From CBDAPX01 sp965198725 (GTDB lineage: Bacteria > Pseudomonadota > Alphaproteobacteria > Rhodobacterales > Rhodobacteraceae): 64,000 nucleotides of DNA. Of the stretch, positions 17,343 to 26,299 are shown piece by piece (position 1 is the first letter of the stretch; the number at the start of each line of letters is the position of its first letter). The notes under the pieces were generated by a model that ran no database searches, was not told the DNA's origin, and was given only the letters and a program-made list of their open reading frames with translations. Location of the stretch: assembly GCA_965198725.1 (NCBI GenBank), contig CBDAPX010000001.1:186001-250000 (forward strand). The letters run 5' to 3'. Both the position numbers and the translations under genes were made by a program.

Positions 17343-18040
17343 CCCAACCCCTGATCTCTATTTTGGATGACGAACCAGAGATCCGGCGCATCCTGACCGA
17401 TGCGCTTGAAGAGGCCGGTTTTCGCACCCAGTGCTTTGCGCGGGCCCGCGAGTTTGAGGCGGCGCTGAAACGCACCGTTCCGGATGTCTGCCTTGTCGAC
17501 CTGTCGTTGCCGGATACGGATGGGCTGGCCATCGTGCACAAACTGGCCCTTGAACGGGGCTCGACCGTGATCATCATCTCGGGCCGTGCCCAAGTCCAGG
17601 ACCGCGTCGCCGGGCTGGAACTTGGTGCGGATGACTATATCACCAAACCTTTTGACCCAACCGAGGTGGTCGCCCGTATTCGCGCCCGTCTGCGCGGCGC
17701 GCAACCGCAGGTCAGCGCCGGGGATACGGCAGAATTCAACGGCTGGACGGTGCATTTCGATCGCTATCTTTTGCAGGACAGCAAAGGCATGGAAACCCCG
17801 TTTTCCCATGCCGAAGGCGAGGTGTTGCGCCTCTTCCTTGAAAGCCCCAAGCGGCTGATCAGTCGCGTTCAGATGCAGGATGCGCTTGGCGGCGCGGCCG
17901 GGGACAGTTTTGATCGGGCCATGGATGTCCGTATCTCGCGCTTGCGGACAAAACTGGGCGAGGACCCCAAAAACCCCAAACTGATCAAAACGATCTATGG
18001 GGCCGGCTATATCTTTCTGGGCGATGTGCTCTGGCTCTGA
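17339..18040 (+). CDS. OmpR/PhoB-family response regulator
   Basis: A 233-residue regulator: receiver domain (1-120) with acidic pocket DDEP, phospho-acceptor Asp54 in CLVDLSLPDTDG, conserved Ser in IIISGR and Lys in DDYITKPFDP; C-terminal winged helix (about 130-230) with AEGEVLRLFLESPKRLISR, the recognition helix DRAMDVRISRLRTKLGE and the wing LIKTIYGAGYIF. Its ATG overlaps the kinase stop (ATGA), so the two form a cognate pair. The nearest plausible target is the divergent eutBC promoter. Confidence 0.92.
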   Translation: MTQPLISILDDEPEIRRILTDALEEAGFRTQCFARAREFEAALKRTVPDVCLVDLSLPDTDGLAIVHKLALERGSTVIIISGRAQVQDRVAGLELGADDYITKPFDPTEVVARIRARLRGAQPQVSAGDTAEFNGWTVHFDRYLLQDSKGMETPFSHAEGEVLRLFLESPKRLISRVQMQDALGGAAGDSFDRAMDVRISRLRTKLGEDPKNPKLIKTIYGAGYIFLGDVLWL

Positions 18041-18102
18041 CGTCCAAATTGCTTTGACAATACCCCATGTTTTCCTACGCTTGCGCTACCAGGGAGGGAA
18101 AC

Positions 18103-18501
18103 ATGACGACACTTCAAACATTTACAGCGCTCAGCGGTCTGTGGCTTGCCGTGGCTTGGCTGCCCTATATTCTGGACCGCATTCTGGTCCGTGGTCTGTT
18201 GGGGGCGATGGCCAATCCCAGCCCCGACATGAAACCGCAATCCGCGTGGGCCGAACGCGCCAAGCGCGCGCATACCGTGGGCGTCGAGCTATACGTCGCC
18301 TTTGCCCCTCTGGCTATCATCACCATGATGACCCAGCCCGAAGACAGCTATCCCGGCATCCTCGCCACAGCGTTTTTCATCGGACTGGTTGCGCATTACG
18401 TGATTTACCTGCTGGGCATCCCCGTCTTGCGCACCTTGCCCTTTGCTCTTGCGGCGCTCTCGTCGCTCGGCTTGGGGCTCAATCTGCTGGGCGTCATCTA
18501 A
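18103..18501 (+). CDS. MAPEG family membrane protein
   Basis: A 132-residue four-helix membrane protein. ATG 18103 follows AGGGAGGGAAAC. Helix 1 begins FTALSGLWLAVAWLPYIL, and the conserved loop AERAKRAHTVGVELYVAFAPLAI contains the family's RAxxAHxN/xxE-type motif between helices 1 and 2. MAPEG proteins include glutathione-dependent membrane enzymes; bacterial members of this length are mostly of unknown substrate. The 3' end overlaps that of the convergent M20 hydrolase by four bases. Confidence 0.82.
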   Translation: MTTLQTFTALSGLWLAVAWLPYILDRILVRGLLGAMANPSPDMKPQSAWAERAKRAHTVGVELYVAFAPLAIITMMTQPEDSYPGILATAFFIGLVAHYVIYLLGIPVLRTLPFALAALSSLGLGLNLLGVI

Positions 18502-19694
18502 GCCGCAGCCCAAACGGCCTCTGCCAGAACATGCAGGCCGGTCAACAGATCGGCCTCATCCGTATCCTCGGCAAAATCATGGCTGATGCCGTTGATGGAC
18601 GGCACGAACAGCATCGCCACCGGCATCAATTGGGCAACATTGGTGGCGTCATGCAGCGCACCAGATGGCATCGCCCGCCACTGATCCGGCGCGTGCCGCT
18701 CCGCCGCCTGTTCCAGACGCCGGCGCAAACCCGCATCCATCACCACCGGGTCAAGCCCCAACAGCGGCCCAGTTTGCAACGCAACCTGATAGGCTGCGGC
18801 AATCTCCGAAAGGGTCTCTCGGATCACCGTTTCCATCCGCCCCAACCGGTCCACATCGCCATCCCGATATTGCATGGAAAACGTCACCTTGCCCGGTACA
18901 ATCGAAGATGCGTTGGGATGCAATGACACATGCCCGATGGTCCAAACCGTTTGCGGTGTGACCACGTTTTGAAACCGCTCATTCAAGGCGGTATTGAACG
19001 CGGACAAGGCCTGAAACACATCTCGCCGCAGATGCATCGGCGTGGTTCCGGCGTGGTTTTGCTGGCCTTCAAAGGTCACGCGCATGTCCCGAATGCCAAC
19101 AATGTCGGTCACCACCCCAACCTTCTCGCCTGCCGTATCCAGGGTGGGTCCCTGCTCGATATGCATCTCGACAAAGCCAGTGAATTGCGCGGGATCCACA
19201 GGCCCCGTCACCCGATCCCCAAGCCGCGCCCGTGCAGCGGCCAAAGACACACCGTCGTGATCCGTCAGCTGATCCGCCTCGACCAAAGCCAGCCCGCCAG
19301 ACCAAATGGCTGACCCGGTCGTGACACCAAACCGGCCCTCTTCATCCTGAAAACTCACCACCGACACTGCCGGACCACCCGCCGCGCGTGCGGCCCGCGC
19401 CACTTCCAGCGCCGCAATCACACCCAGCGACCCGTCCAGCCAGCCGCCTTCCGGTTGACTTTCCGAGTGTGACCCCAACAGCAAAGAGGGTCCTTCCGCC
19501 AATCCAAAGAGGTTCCCAACCGCGTCCATTTCAACCCGCAGCCCGGCATCCCGAAACTGACCAGCCAACCAATCCCGCGCAGCCAAATCAGCCGCCGAAT
19601 AAGCCGGTCGCACAACGCCCTTGCCAACACCCGATGCGCCAAATGCCCGCAAACGATGCAGATCGCCGAGGAACCGTTCAGACTGGACCGTCAT
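18498..19694 (-). CDS. Zn-dependent amidohydrolase (M20; allantoate/N-carbamoyl-amino-acid hydrolase type)
   Basis: A 398-residue peptidase-M20-like enzyme of the AllC/AmaB (hydantoinase/carbamoylase) group that hydrolyses ureido or amide bonds. Metal ligands are visible: His in LLLGSHSESQ, Asp in GGWLDGSLG, the Glu pair in SFQDEEGRFG, His in VEMHIEQGP and a C-terminal His in NGISHDFAED. The dimerisation domain (about 200-310) includes GQQNHAGTTPMHLRRD. The second ligand region reads SHSES where many members have SHxDS/T. The start ATG 19694 sits one base after a copy of the interspersed motif, whose GAGAAGAAG serves as ribosome-binding region. Confidence 0.85.
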   Translation of the reverse strand: MTVQSERFLGDLHRLRAFGASGVGKGVVRPAYSAADLAARDWLAGQFRDAGLRVEMDAVGNLFGLAEGPSLLLGSHSESQPEGGWLDGSLGVIAALEVARAARAAGGPAVSVVSFQDEEGRFGVTTGSAIWSGGLALVEADQLTDHDGVSLAAARARLGDRVTGPVDPAQFTGFVEMHIEQGPTLDTAGEKVGVVTDIVGIRDMRVTFEGQQNHAGTTPMHLRRDVFQALSAFNTALNERFQNVVTPQTVWTIGHVSLHPNASSIVPGKVTFSMQYRDGDVDRLGRMETVIRETLSEIAAAYQVALQTGPLLGLDPVVMDAGLRRRLEQAAERHAPDQWRAMPSGALHDATNVAQLMPVAMLFVPSINGISHDFAEDTDEADLLTGLHVLAEAVWAAA

Positions 19695-19695
19695 G

Positions 19696-19718
19696 TCTTC
19701 TTCTCTTTCCAAATACTC
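19696..19718 (-). repeat. Interspersed intergenic motif, copy 3
   Basis: On the minus strand this reads GAGTATTTGGAAAGAGAAG then AAGA, immediately before the ATG of the M20 hydrolase. It is the clearest case in which the motif supplies the ribosome-binding site. Confidence 0.65.
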
Positions 19719-19798
19719 AATTGTCCCAAGACCGCGGCGATCCCGCGGTCAGGATAAGAGGAAACAGGCTGACACCAGACACGCCCCAAAGGGCCGCA

Positions 19799-22564
19799 TT
19801 ACTCTGCGGCGATCTGATCCTCGACCGCCTCAACCCGCACGGCTGCATATTTGAACTCTGGGATCTTTCCATAAGGATCCAGTGCCGGGTTGGTCAGGAT
19901 ATTCGCCGCGGCCTCAACATAGGCAAAGGGCAGGAACACCATATCCTCGGCCACCGCCCGGTCGGCGCGGGCCATGATCTCGATCGATCCTCGACGCGTC
20001 GACAGGCGCAGCATGTCACCCGGCTCCACACCCAGTTTGCGCAACGTCTTGGGATGCAGCGAACAATTGGCTTCCGGCTCTACCGCGTCCAGAACACGTG
20101 ACCGGCGGGTCATCGACCCGGTGTGCCAATGTTCCAGCTGGCGCCCCGTGGTCAAAACCATCGGGTATTCCGCGTCAGGCGCCTCATCCGGCGGAATTAC
20201 AGAGGCAGGCGTGAAACGCGCCCGGCCGTCGGTCCTTGGGAACCCATCGCCAAACACGATCGCCTGACCCGGATCTTCCGGGGACAAGGACGGATAGGTC
20301 ACCGCGTTCTCACCGATCAAGCGGTCCCATGTGATATTGTTGAGCGAGTTCATGTTCAGCTTCATCTCGGCAAAGACGTCCGCCGGGCTTTCATAGGTCC
20401 ACCCAAGACCCAGTCGGTTTGCCAGCTGCACCTCGATCCACCAGTCTTCCTGCGCATCACCCGGGGGTGAGACGGCAGGCCGGCCCATCTGGACCTGACG
20501 GTTGGTGTTGGTCACCGTCCCCGACTTTTCCGCAAAGGCAGAGGCCGGCAAAATCACATCCGCATAGTTTGCGGTTTCGGTCAGGAAGATATCTTGCACG
20601 ACCAAATGATCCAGCGCCGCCAGCGCGTCGCGCGCATGCTCGACATCCGGGTCCGACATGGCCGGGTTTTCGCCAAGGATATACATCGCCTTGATGTCGC
20701 CCGCATGGACTGCATCCATGATCTCGGTGACGGTCAGGCCCTTTTCATTCGAGAAATCGCCTGAGCCCCAGACATCCGTAAAGGCCGACCGCACACCGTC
20801 ATCGGTCACGGTTTGATAATCCGGCAGGAACATCGGGATCAGACCTGCATCCGACGCACCTTGCACGTTGTTCTGTCCGCGCAGCGGATGCAGACCGGCA
20901 CCAGGTCGGCCCACATGGCCGCACATCAGCGCCAATGAGATCAGGCAGCGGGAATTGTCGGTACCGTGGATGTGTTGGCTGACACCCATACCCCAGAAAA
21001 TCATCCCCGCGTTGCCTCGCGCAAAGGTTCGCGCCACATCGCGCAGCACATCAGGTTCGATACCACAGATCTCTGCCATCGCTTCGGGCGAGAACCCTTT
21101 CAAATGCTCCTTTTCGGCGTCCCAATTCTCGGTATAGGCCTCGATATATTGCTGGTCATAGAGGCCTTCTTCCACGATCACATGCATGATCGCGTTCAGC
21201 ATCGACACATCCGCGCCTGGGCGGAATTGCAGCATATGGCTGGCAAAGCGTTTCAACGCCTGCCCGCGCGGATCCATTACGATCAGCTTGCCGCCCCGTT
21301 TGGTGAACTGTTTGAAATAGGTCGCTGCGACAGGATGGTTTTCGACAGGGTTGCAGCCAATGACAATCGCCACATCGGCATTTTCAATCTCGTTGAAGGT
21401 GGCCGTCACCGCGCCGGACCCGACGTTTTCGATCAAAGCCGAAACAGATGAGGCATGGCAAAGCCGGGTGCAGTGATCGACGTTGTTGTGCCCAAAGCCC
21501 TGGCGGATCATTTTCTGGAACAGATATGCTTCTTCATTGGTGCATTTGGCAGATCCAAAACCGGCCACTTCGCGCCCACGACCCCGCAAGCCGTCGGCGG
21601 CGAAATCCAACGCCTCATCCCAGCTCGCCTCGCGGAAAAATTCCTGCCAGTTGTCCGGATCGACGTTCAGGCCTTTTGCCGGCGCATCGTCGCGCCGGAT
21701 CAAAGGCTTGGTCAGACGGTGATCGTGGTAGATGTAATCAAAGCCAAAGCGACCCTTGACGCACAAGCGACCTTCGTTGGCCGGGCCATTGATGCCCTCG
21801 ACGAATTTGACTTTGTTGTCTTTCACTTTCAGCGACACCTGACACCCGACCCCGCAGAACGGACAAACGCTCTCAATCTCGCGGTCATAGTCGGCGCTGT
21901 CGCCCACTTGATCTTCGTCAACGACGGTGGCGGGCATCAAGGCACCCGTCGGGCAGGCTTGAACGCATTCACCGCAAGCCACGCAGGTCGATGCGCCCAT
22001 GGGGTCTGCAAAATCAAAGGTGGGATAGCTGTCATGTCCACGACCGGCCATGCCGATCACGTCATTGACCTGAACCTCGCGACAGGCGCGTACGCACAAG
22101 CCGCACTGGATACAGGCGTCCAAGTTTACGCTCATCGCGACATGGCTGTCATCCAGCAGTGGAATGCGTTCGGCTTCCAACGTCGGGAAACGGCTTTCTT
22201 CCACGCCGTTCAGTTCCGCCATGTCCCAGAGATGTGAAGATTTGTCATGCGCAACGTCGCGCTCTGGCTGATCGGCGATCAGCATTTCCATCACCAGCTT
22301 GCGCGCGCTTTCGGCGCGTGCGTTGTTGGTTGTGACGACCATGCCTTCGGCGGGTTCACGGATGCAGGACGCGGCCAGCGTGCGCTCGCCCTCAATTTCG
22401 ACCATGCAGGCCCGGCAATTGCCGTCTGGGCGATAACCCGGTGCAGGTTTGTGGCAGAGATGCGGGATTTTCAGGCCGCGCCCATTGGCAACTTCCCAGA
22501 TCGTCAGACCCTTTTCCGCCTCGACTTCCTGACCGTCGAGGACAAACCGAACCGTTTCCGACAT
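19799..22564 (-). CDS. Formate dehydrogenase alpha subunit (molybdopterin, multi-Fe-S)
   Basis: A 921-residue soluble molybdenum enzyme from ATG 22564 (GGGAG nine bases upstream). Order: N-terminal [2Fe-2S] ferredoxin domain with CHKP...CRAC...C (about 36-68), a His-Cys linker region, two [4Fe-4S] clusters (CIQCGLCVRAC and CVACGECVQACPTG, about 150-215), then the Fdh-type [4Fe-4S] motif CPFCGVGC and the molybdopterin domains. The Mo ligand appears to be Cys in VDHCTRLCHASS (not selenocysteine); the next His-containing motif is normal. Layout matches FdsA-type NAD-linked enzymes, but no FdsB/G/C/D gene is adjacent, so its electron acceptor is not visible here. Confidence 0.9.
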   Translation of the reverse strand: MSETVRFVLDGQEVEAEKGLTIWEVANGRGLKIPHLCHKPAPGYRPDGNCRACMVEIEGERTLAASCIREPAEGMVVTTNNARAESARKLVMEMLIADQPERDVAHDKSSHLWDMAELNGVEESRFPTLEAERIPLLDDSHVAMSVNLDACIQCGLCVRACREVQVNDVIGMAGRGHDSYPTFDFADPMGASTCVACGECVQACPTGALMPATVVDEDQVGDSADYDREIESVCPFCGVGCQVSLKVKDNKVKFVEGINGPANEGRLCVKGRFGFDYIYHDHRLTKPLIRRDDAPAKGLNVDPDNWQEFFREASWDEALDFAADGLRGRGREVAGFGSAKCTNEEAYLFQKMIRQGFGHNNVDHCTRLCHASSVSALIENVGSGAVTATFNEIENADVAIVIGCNPVENHPVAATYFKQFTKRGGKLIVMDPRGQALKRFASHMLQFRPGADVSMLNAIMHVIVEEGLYDQQYIEAYTENWDAEKEHLKGFSPEAMAEICGIEPDVLRDVARTFARGNAGMIFWGMGVSQHIHGTDNSRCLISLALMCGHVGRPGAGLHPLRGQNNVQGASDAGLIPMFLPDYQTVTDDGVRSAFTDVWGSGDFSNEKGLTVTEIMDAVHAGDIKAMYILGENPAMSDPDVEHARDALAALDHLVVQDIFLTETANYADVILPASAFAEKSGTVTNTNRQVQMGRPAVSPPGDAQEDWWIEVQLANRLGLGWTYESPADVFAEMKLNMNSLNNITWDRLIGENAVTYPSLSPEDPGQAIVFGDGFPRTDGRARFTPASVIPPDEAPDAEYPMVLTTGRQLEHWHTGSMTRRSRVLDAVEPEANCSLHPKTLRKLGVEPGDMLRLSTRRGSIEIMARADRAVAEDMVFLPFAYVEAAANILTNPALDPYGKIPEFKYAAVRVEAVEDQIAAE

Positions 22565-22797
22565 ACCTAAAACTCCCGCTTGGCCGATGCCTTGGCTTGA
22601 CTGGCAGTCACCATAGACCACACCGGCTGCAAAAGCAGACTCCTAATCCCGACATGCCCGATGGAATTTGCGCCACAATCGGTTTCCGATCGGCAACGGC
22701 CTGCGTCATCTATGAAAAATTGTGCCAACCGGTTGCCGGGACTGGCCTTGGGACAATCGTCGCCCTAAGACACTCTGAGACGATCAAAGGCGTACCA

Positions 22798-23451
22798 ATG
22801 TCCCACATTACTCTGATCCGTCACGGTCAGGCCAATACCGGAGCGCGTGACGAAAAAAGCTATGACCGGCTCAGCGACTTGGGCCATCAACAGGCCGCCT
22901 GGCTGGGCAGCCATCTCAAGGACAATGGCGACTACCATTCTCGGGTCTATTGCGGCACGTTGCGACGCCATATTGAAACCGCGTCCAGCATGGAACTTCC
23001 GTTTGAACCCGTTCAAGATAAACGCCTGAACGAAATGGAATATTTTGAACTAGCTTCGCGGCTTGAAGAGCAAGAAGGCACCCCTATTCCACAAGAGCGT
23101 GAAGGGTTCATAGAGCATTTGCCAATGGTCTATCAAAAGTGGCGTGACGGTGAGATTTCCAACCCGCCGGAGACCTTTCAGGATTTCGAACACCGCGTCT
23201 CCTCTGCGCTGGCCGACATCGCCGAAGGAGAAGGACCCGCCCTTGTTGTGACATCCGGCGGGACCATCGCGATGGCCCTGCGCCATTCCTTGGGATTGAA
23301 CACCAAGGCGATGGCCCAAATGACGCTGGCCATCATGAACAGCTCTATGCACCGGTTGTTTCCGATCGGTGGTCAGCTGTCACCGGTCCTGTTCAACGCG
23401 GTGCCGCATCTATCTGCGCCGGACCGGCACTTCGCACAGACTCATTTGTAA
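22798..23451 (+). CDS. Histidine phosphatase (phosphoglycerate mutase-like) family protein
   Basis: A 217-residue protein with the phosphoryl-acceptor motif LIRHGQANTG (His at residue 8), a second conserved Arg/His patch in YCGTLRRHIETAS and the second catalytic His region as SGGTIAMALRH (normally SHGGTI, here TSGGTI, so the usual second His is replaced by Ser). ATG 22798 is the only sensible start; there is no strong ribosome-binding site. The altered SGG motif could mean reduced or changed phosphatase activity. It is followed after 15 bases by a GST gene. Confidence 0.8.
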   Translation: MSHITLIRHGQANTGARDEKSYDRLSDLGHQQAAWLGSHLKDNGDYHSRVYCGTLRRHIETASSMELPFEPVQDKRLNEMEYFELASRLEEQEGTPIPQEREGFIEHLPMVYQKWRDGEISNPPETFQDFEHRVSSALADIAEGEGPALVVTSGGTIAMALRHSLGLNTKAMAQMTLAIMNSSMHRLFPIGGQLSPVLFNAVPHLSAPDRHFAQTHL

Positions 23452-23466
23452 AAAGGGGAAGCATCC

Positions 23467-24084
23467 ATGCAGTTCTATTGCGCAAAGGGAACAATCGCTG
23501 TGGCCAGCGCCGTCGCTTTGAACGAGGCTGGCCTGTCTTATGAGCCTGTCCTGATCGATTTTGCAGCGGCGGAGCAAAGCTCGGAAGGCTATCTTTCGGT
23601 CAATCCAAAAGCCCGGGTGCCATCGCTGGTCACGGATGACGGTGTCATCACCGAAACAATGGCGATCCTCGACTATATCGCGGCCATTGCCCCCGACGCC
23701 GAACTGATGCCAACCGATCCCTTCCAAGCCGCGCAGGTCCGCAGTGTGATGTCCTATCTGGCCAGCACGATGCATGTGAACCACGCGCATAAAATGCGTG
23801 GCTATCGCTGGGCGGATCAGCAATCATCTTACGACGACATGCGCGCAAAGGTGCCGCAAACCATGGCCGAAAGCTGTGCCTTTGTTGAGGCGCACGCCCT
23901 GACAGGGCCGTTTGTGATGGGCGATCGCTTTACCGTTGCCGATGCGCATCTTTTCGCGCTGTGCTCTTGGCTGGAAGGCGATGGGGTCACCCTTGCGGAT
24001 TTTCCGAAACTGGCGCAGTTTTACGACCTGATGTGGCAACGCCCCTCTGTTTTGAAAGCCAAGGCAGACGGGCTGTTCCGCTAA
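23467..24084 (+). CDS. Glutathione S-transferase family protein
   Basis: A 205-residue two-domain GST: thioredoxin-like N domain (1-75) with the glutathione-contacting ...NPKARVPSLVTDDGVITETMAILDYI, in which cis-Pro and the E-T/S pair are evident, and an all-helical C domain with FVMGDRFTVADAHLFALCSWLEG (N-capping box). AAAGGGGAAG precedes the ATG. The substrate is unknown. The gene lies in a run of four closely spaced plus-strand genes (22798-26299). Confidence 0.88.
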   Translation: MQFYCAKGTIAVASAVALNEAGLSYEPVLIDFAAAEQSSEGYLSVNPKARVPSLVTDDGVITETMAILDYIAAIAPDAELMPTDPFQAAQVRSVMSYLASTMHVNHAHKMRGYRWADQQSSYDDMRAKVPQTMAESCAFVEAHALTGPFVMGDRFTVADAHLFALCSWLEGDGVTLADFPKLAQFYDLMWQRPSVLKAKADGLFR

Positions 24085-24099
24085 GGTCGAAGGAAAGAC

Positions 24100-25155
24100 A
24101 TGACACATCTGTGGGTGCGGGCCGAACAGCGTCCGAATGAAGATCGCGTTGGGCTGACCCCCGCGGGTGCCTCTGCATTGATCAAGGCCGGGTTTCAGGT
24201 CACCGTTGAAGAGAGCAGCAGCCACTGTATCGGTTTGGACGGGTACAAGGCCGCGGGTTGCGGTATTGCATCCGAAAACAGCTGGCCAGACGCGCCCCAT
24301 GACGCGCTGATTTTCGGGCTGAAAGAGCTGCCAGAGGATGGCACACCCCTACCGCATCGTCATATCATGTTCGGTCACGCCTATAAAGGCCAACCAGCCG
24401 GGCAAGTCCTGTTGCAACGGTTCAAGGACGGCGGCGGCACCCTTTACGACCTCGAATACCTTGTGGGTGAGGACGGACGCCGCGTCGCTGCGTTTGGATA
24501 TTGGGCGGGCTATGCCGGGGCGGCGGTTACGCTCAAAAGCTGGGTTGCGCAGCAATCGGGGCAGATTTGCGGGCCAGTGTCCTCCTACCCTAGCTCCAGC
24601 CATTTGCTGGCGGATTTGCAAAGCACCTTGGCGGCCACGGGTAGTCACCGTCCCACCGCGCTGATCATCGGCGCGCTGGGACGCGTTGGAACGGGCGCGG
24701 CTGACTTTTGCACGGCCATGGGCGTGCCCGTGACCCGATGGGACATGGCCGAAACCGCCCATGGCGGACCATTTCCGGAAATTCTGGCGCATGATCTGTT
24801 CCTGAATTGTATCCTCGCTCGTCCGGGCACCCCGGTCTTTGTTCCCGCCAGCGCCAAAACCGCCGCCAGACGGCTGAGCGTTATTGGTGACATCGCCTGC
24901 GATCCGGACAGCGATTTTTCCCCGATCAAAGTCTATGACCGGGTCACAGACTGGGACGCCCCCGCATTGCGCGTGTTTGACACGCCACCATTGGATGTAA
25001 CGGCCATCGATAACCTGCCATCGATGTTGCCGGTCGAAAGTTCCGAAGACTTCGCCGAGCAATTGCTGCCATCGCTCCTCAGCTTGGGCGACCTTGACGC
25101 CGGTGTCTGGGGACGGGCGCAGGCGACGTTTGACACGCATATCGAAAGGGTCTGA
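24100..25155 (+). CDS. Saccharopine dehydrogenase, lysine-forming type (LYS1-like)
   Basis: A 351-residue oxidoreductase resembling eukaryotic Lys1/AASS N-terminal lysine-ketoglutarate reductase: N-terminal alanine-dehydrogenase/PNT-like domain WVRAEQRPNEDRVGLTPAGA, with the ligand-contacting FGHAYKGQ and LYDLEYLVGEDGRRVAAFGYWAGYAGA, then the nucleotide-binding fold ALIIGALGRVGTGAADFC. It would interconvert saccharopine with lysine plus 2-oxoglutarate. It is followed at one base by a second saccharopine dehydrogenase-family gene, suggesting a two-gene saccharopine pathway for lysine breakdown. Confidence 0.8.
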   Translation: MTHLWVRAEQRPNEDRVGLTPAGASALIKAGFQVTVEESSSHCIGLDGYKAAGCGIASENSWPDAPHDALIFGLKELPEDGTPLPHRHIMFGHAYKGQPAGQVLLQRFKDGGGTLYDLEYLVGEDGRRVAAFGYWAGYAGAAVTLKSWVAQQSGQICGPVSSYPSSSHLLADLQSTLAATGSHRPTALIIGALGRVGTGAADFCTAMGVPVTRWDMAETAHGGPFPEILAHDLFLNCILARPGTPVFVPASAKTAARRLSVIGDIACDPDSDFSPIKVYDRVTDWDAPALRVFDTPPLDVTAIDNLPSMLPVESSEDFAEQLLPSLLSLGDLDAGVWGRAQATFDTHIERV

Positions 25156-25156
25156 C

Positions 25157-26299
25157 ATGACGGTACATTGGTGTGGCACAGGCCTGTCGGCCATTCCGGG
25201 TCTTCGGCGAATACTGGATCGGGGCGTGCCCGTAACAGTCTGGAACAGAACAACGGCAAAGGCATTTGAGGCCGTTGGCGATTTGACACAAGACATTCGC
25301 GTCTTTGACATGGACGCCTTATCGGCGGCCATGATGCCCGGGGATGTCATCGTTTCGATGTTGCCGGGCGATTGGCATGTGCCCTTGGCAGAGCTGGCAA
25401 TTTCCAAAGGCGGGCATTTTGTCAGCTCATCTTACATCGCGCCGGAAATGCGCGCCCTGGACGGGGCCGCCAAGGATGCGGGGGCCATTCTGGTCAACGA
25501 GGTTGGGCTTGATCCAGGTATCGACCATCTGATGGCCCACGCTTTGGTTGACCAGTATCAGGCGTTGCCCGAGCTCGATGCGAACAATCACCTTAGTTTC
25601 ATTTCCTACTGCGGCGGGGTGCCCAAGCATCCCAACCCGTTCCGGTACAAATTTAGCTGGTCACCGCTGGGCGTGCTGAAGGCATTGCGCTCTCCATCTC
25701 GGTCCATTCGGGATTACAAAGAGCTGCGTGTGGACCGGCCATGGGACGCGATCAGCAGCTACGAAGCGCCGTTGCCGACGCCCGAAAGCTTTGAGGTTTA
25801 TCCGAACCGGGACTCTCTTCCGTTCATGGAGCAGTACCATTTTGCCAAGGACTGGAACGTGAAGGAATTTGTCCGGGGCAACCTGAGGCTCAATGGTTGG
25901 GCCGAGGCCTGGAATGACGTGTTTGCCGAGGTTGAAACGCTGGAAGGTGCGTCCGGCGATGCGCGGCTCAAAGAGATGTCCGATCAGTTCTGGGCGGAAA
26001 ACGCCTATGATGAGGGCGAACCGGACCGCGTTGTTCTTTGCGTCAGCCTGAAAGCAGAACAGGACGGCGCGCCGGTCTTCCACAAGACCTATGTGATGGA
26101 CGCTTGGGGTGATGCACGGGGCACAGCGATGGCCCGGCTGGTGTCCATCCCGGTGTCCTTGGCGGTCGAGGCGGTGCTGGCGCGCACCATTCAACCGGGC
26201 GTCCACGCGGCGCCCGACGATCCTGAACTGGTGTCTGAATGGATGAAAGAGATCGACACGCTGGCCCAGCATCTGACCATCGTCGATCACCTGAGCTAG
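25157..26299 (+). CDS. Saccharopine dehydrogenase family protein (glutamate-forming type)
   Basis: A 380-residue protein from ATG 25157 with AAAGG upstream. The N-terminal Rossmann start is eroded (WCGTGLSAIPGLRRILD), but the family core is clear: DVIVSMLPGDWHVPLAELAI, GGHFVSSSYIAPEMRALD, VNEVGLDPGIDHLMAHALVDQ (the conserved G-L-D-P-G-I-D-H loop) and the substrate domain FISYCGGVPKHPNPFRYKFSWSP. It would oxidise saccharopine to glutamate and 2-aminoadipate semialdehyde, completing the step begun by the upstream enzyme. Its stop overlaps that of the convergent SDR gene. Confidence 0.8.
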   Translation: MTVHWCGTGLSAIPGLRRILDRGVPVTVWNRTTAKAFEAVGDLTQDIRVFDMDALSAAMMPGDVIVSMLPGDWHVPLAELAISKGGHFVSSSYIAPEMRALDGAAKDAGAILVNEVGLDPGIDHLMAHALVDQYQALPELDANNHLSFISYCGGVPKHPNPFRYKFSWSPLGVLKALRSPSRSIRDYKELRVDRPWDAISSYEAPLPTPESFEVYPNRDSLPFMEQYHFAKDWNVKEFVRGNLRLNGWAEAWNDVFAEVETLEGASGDARLKEMSDQFWAENAYDEGEPDRVVLCVSLKAEQDGAPVFHKTYVMDAWGDARGTAMARLVSIPVSLAVEAVLARTIQPGVHAAPDDPELVSEWMKEIDTLAQHLTIVDHLS

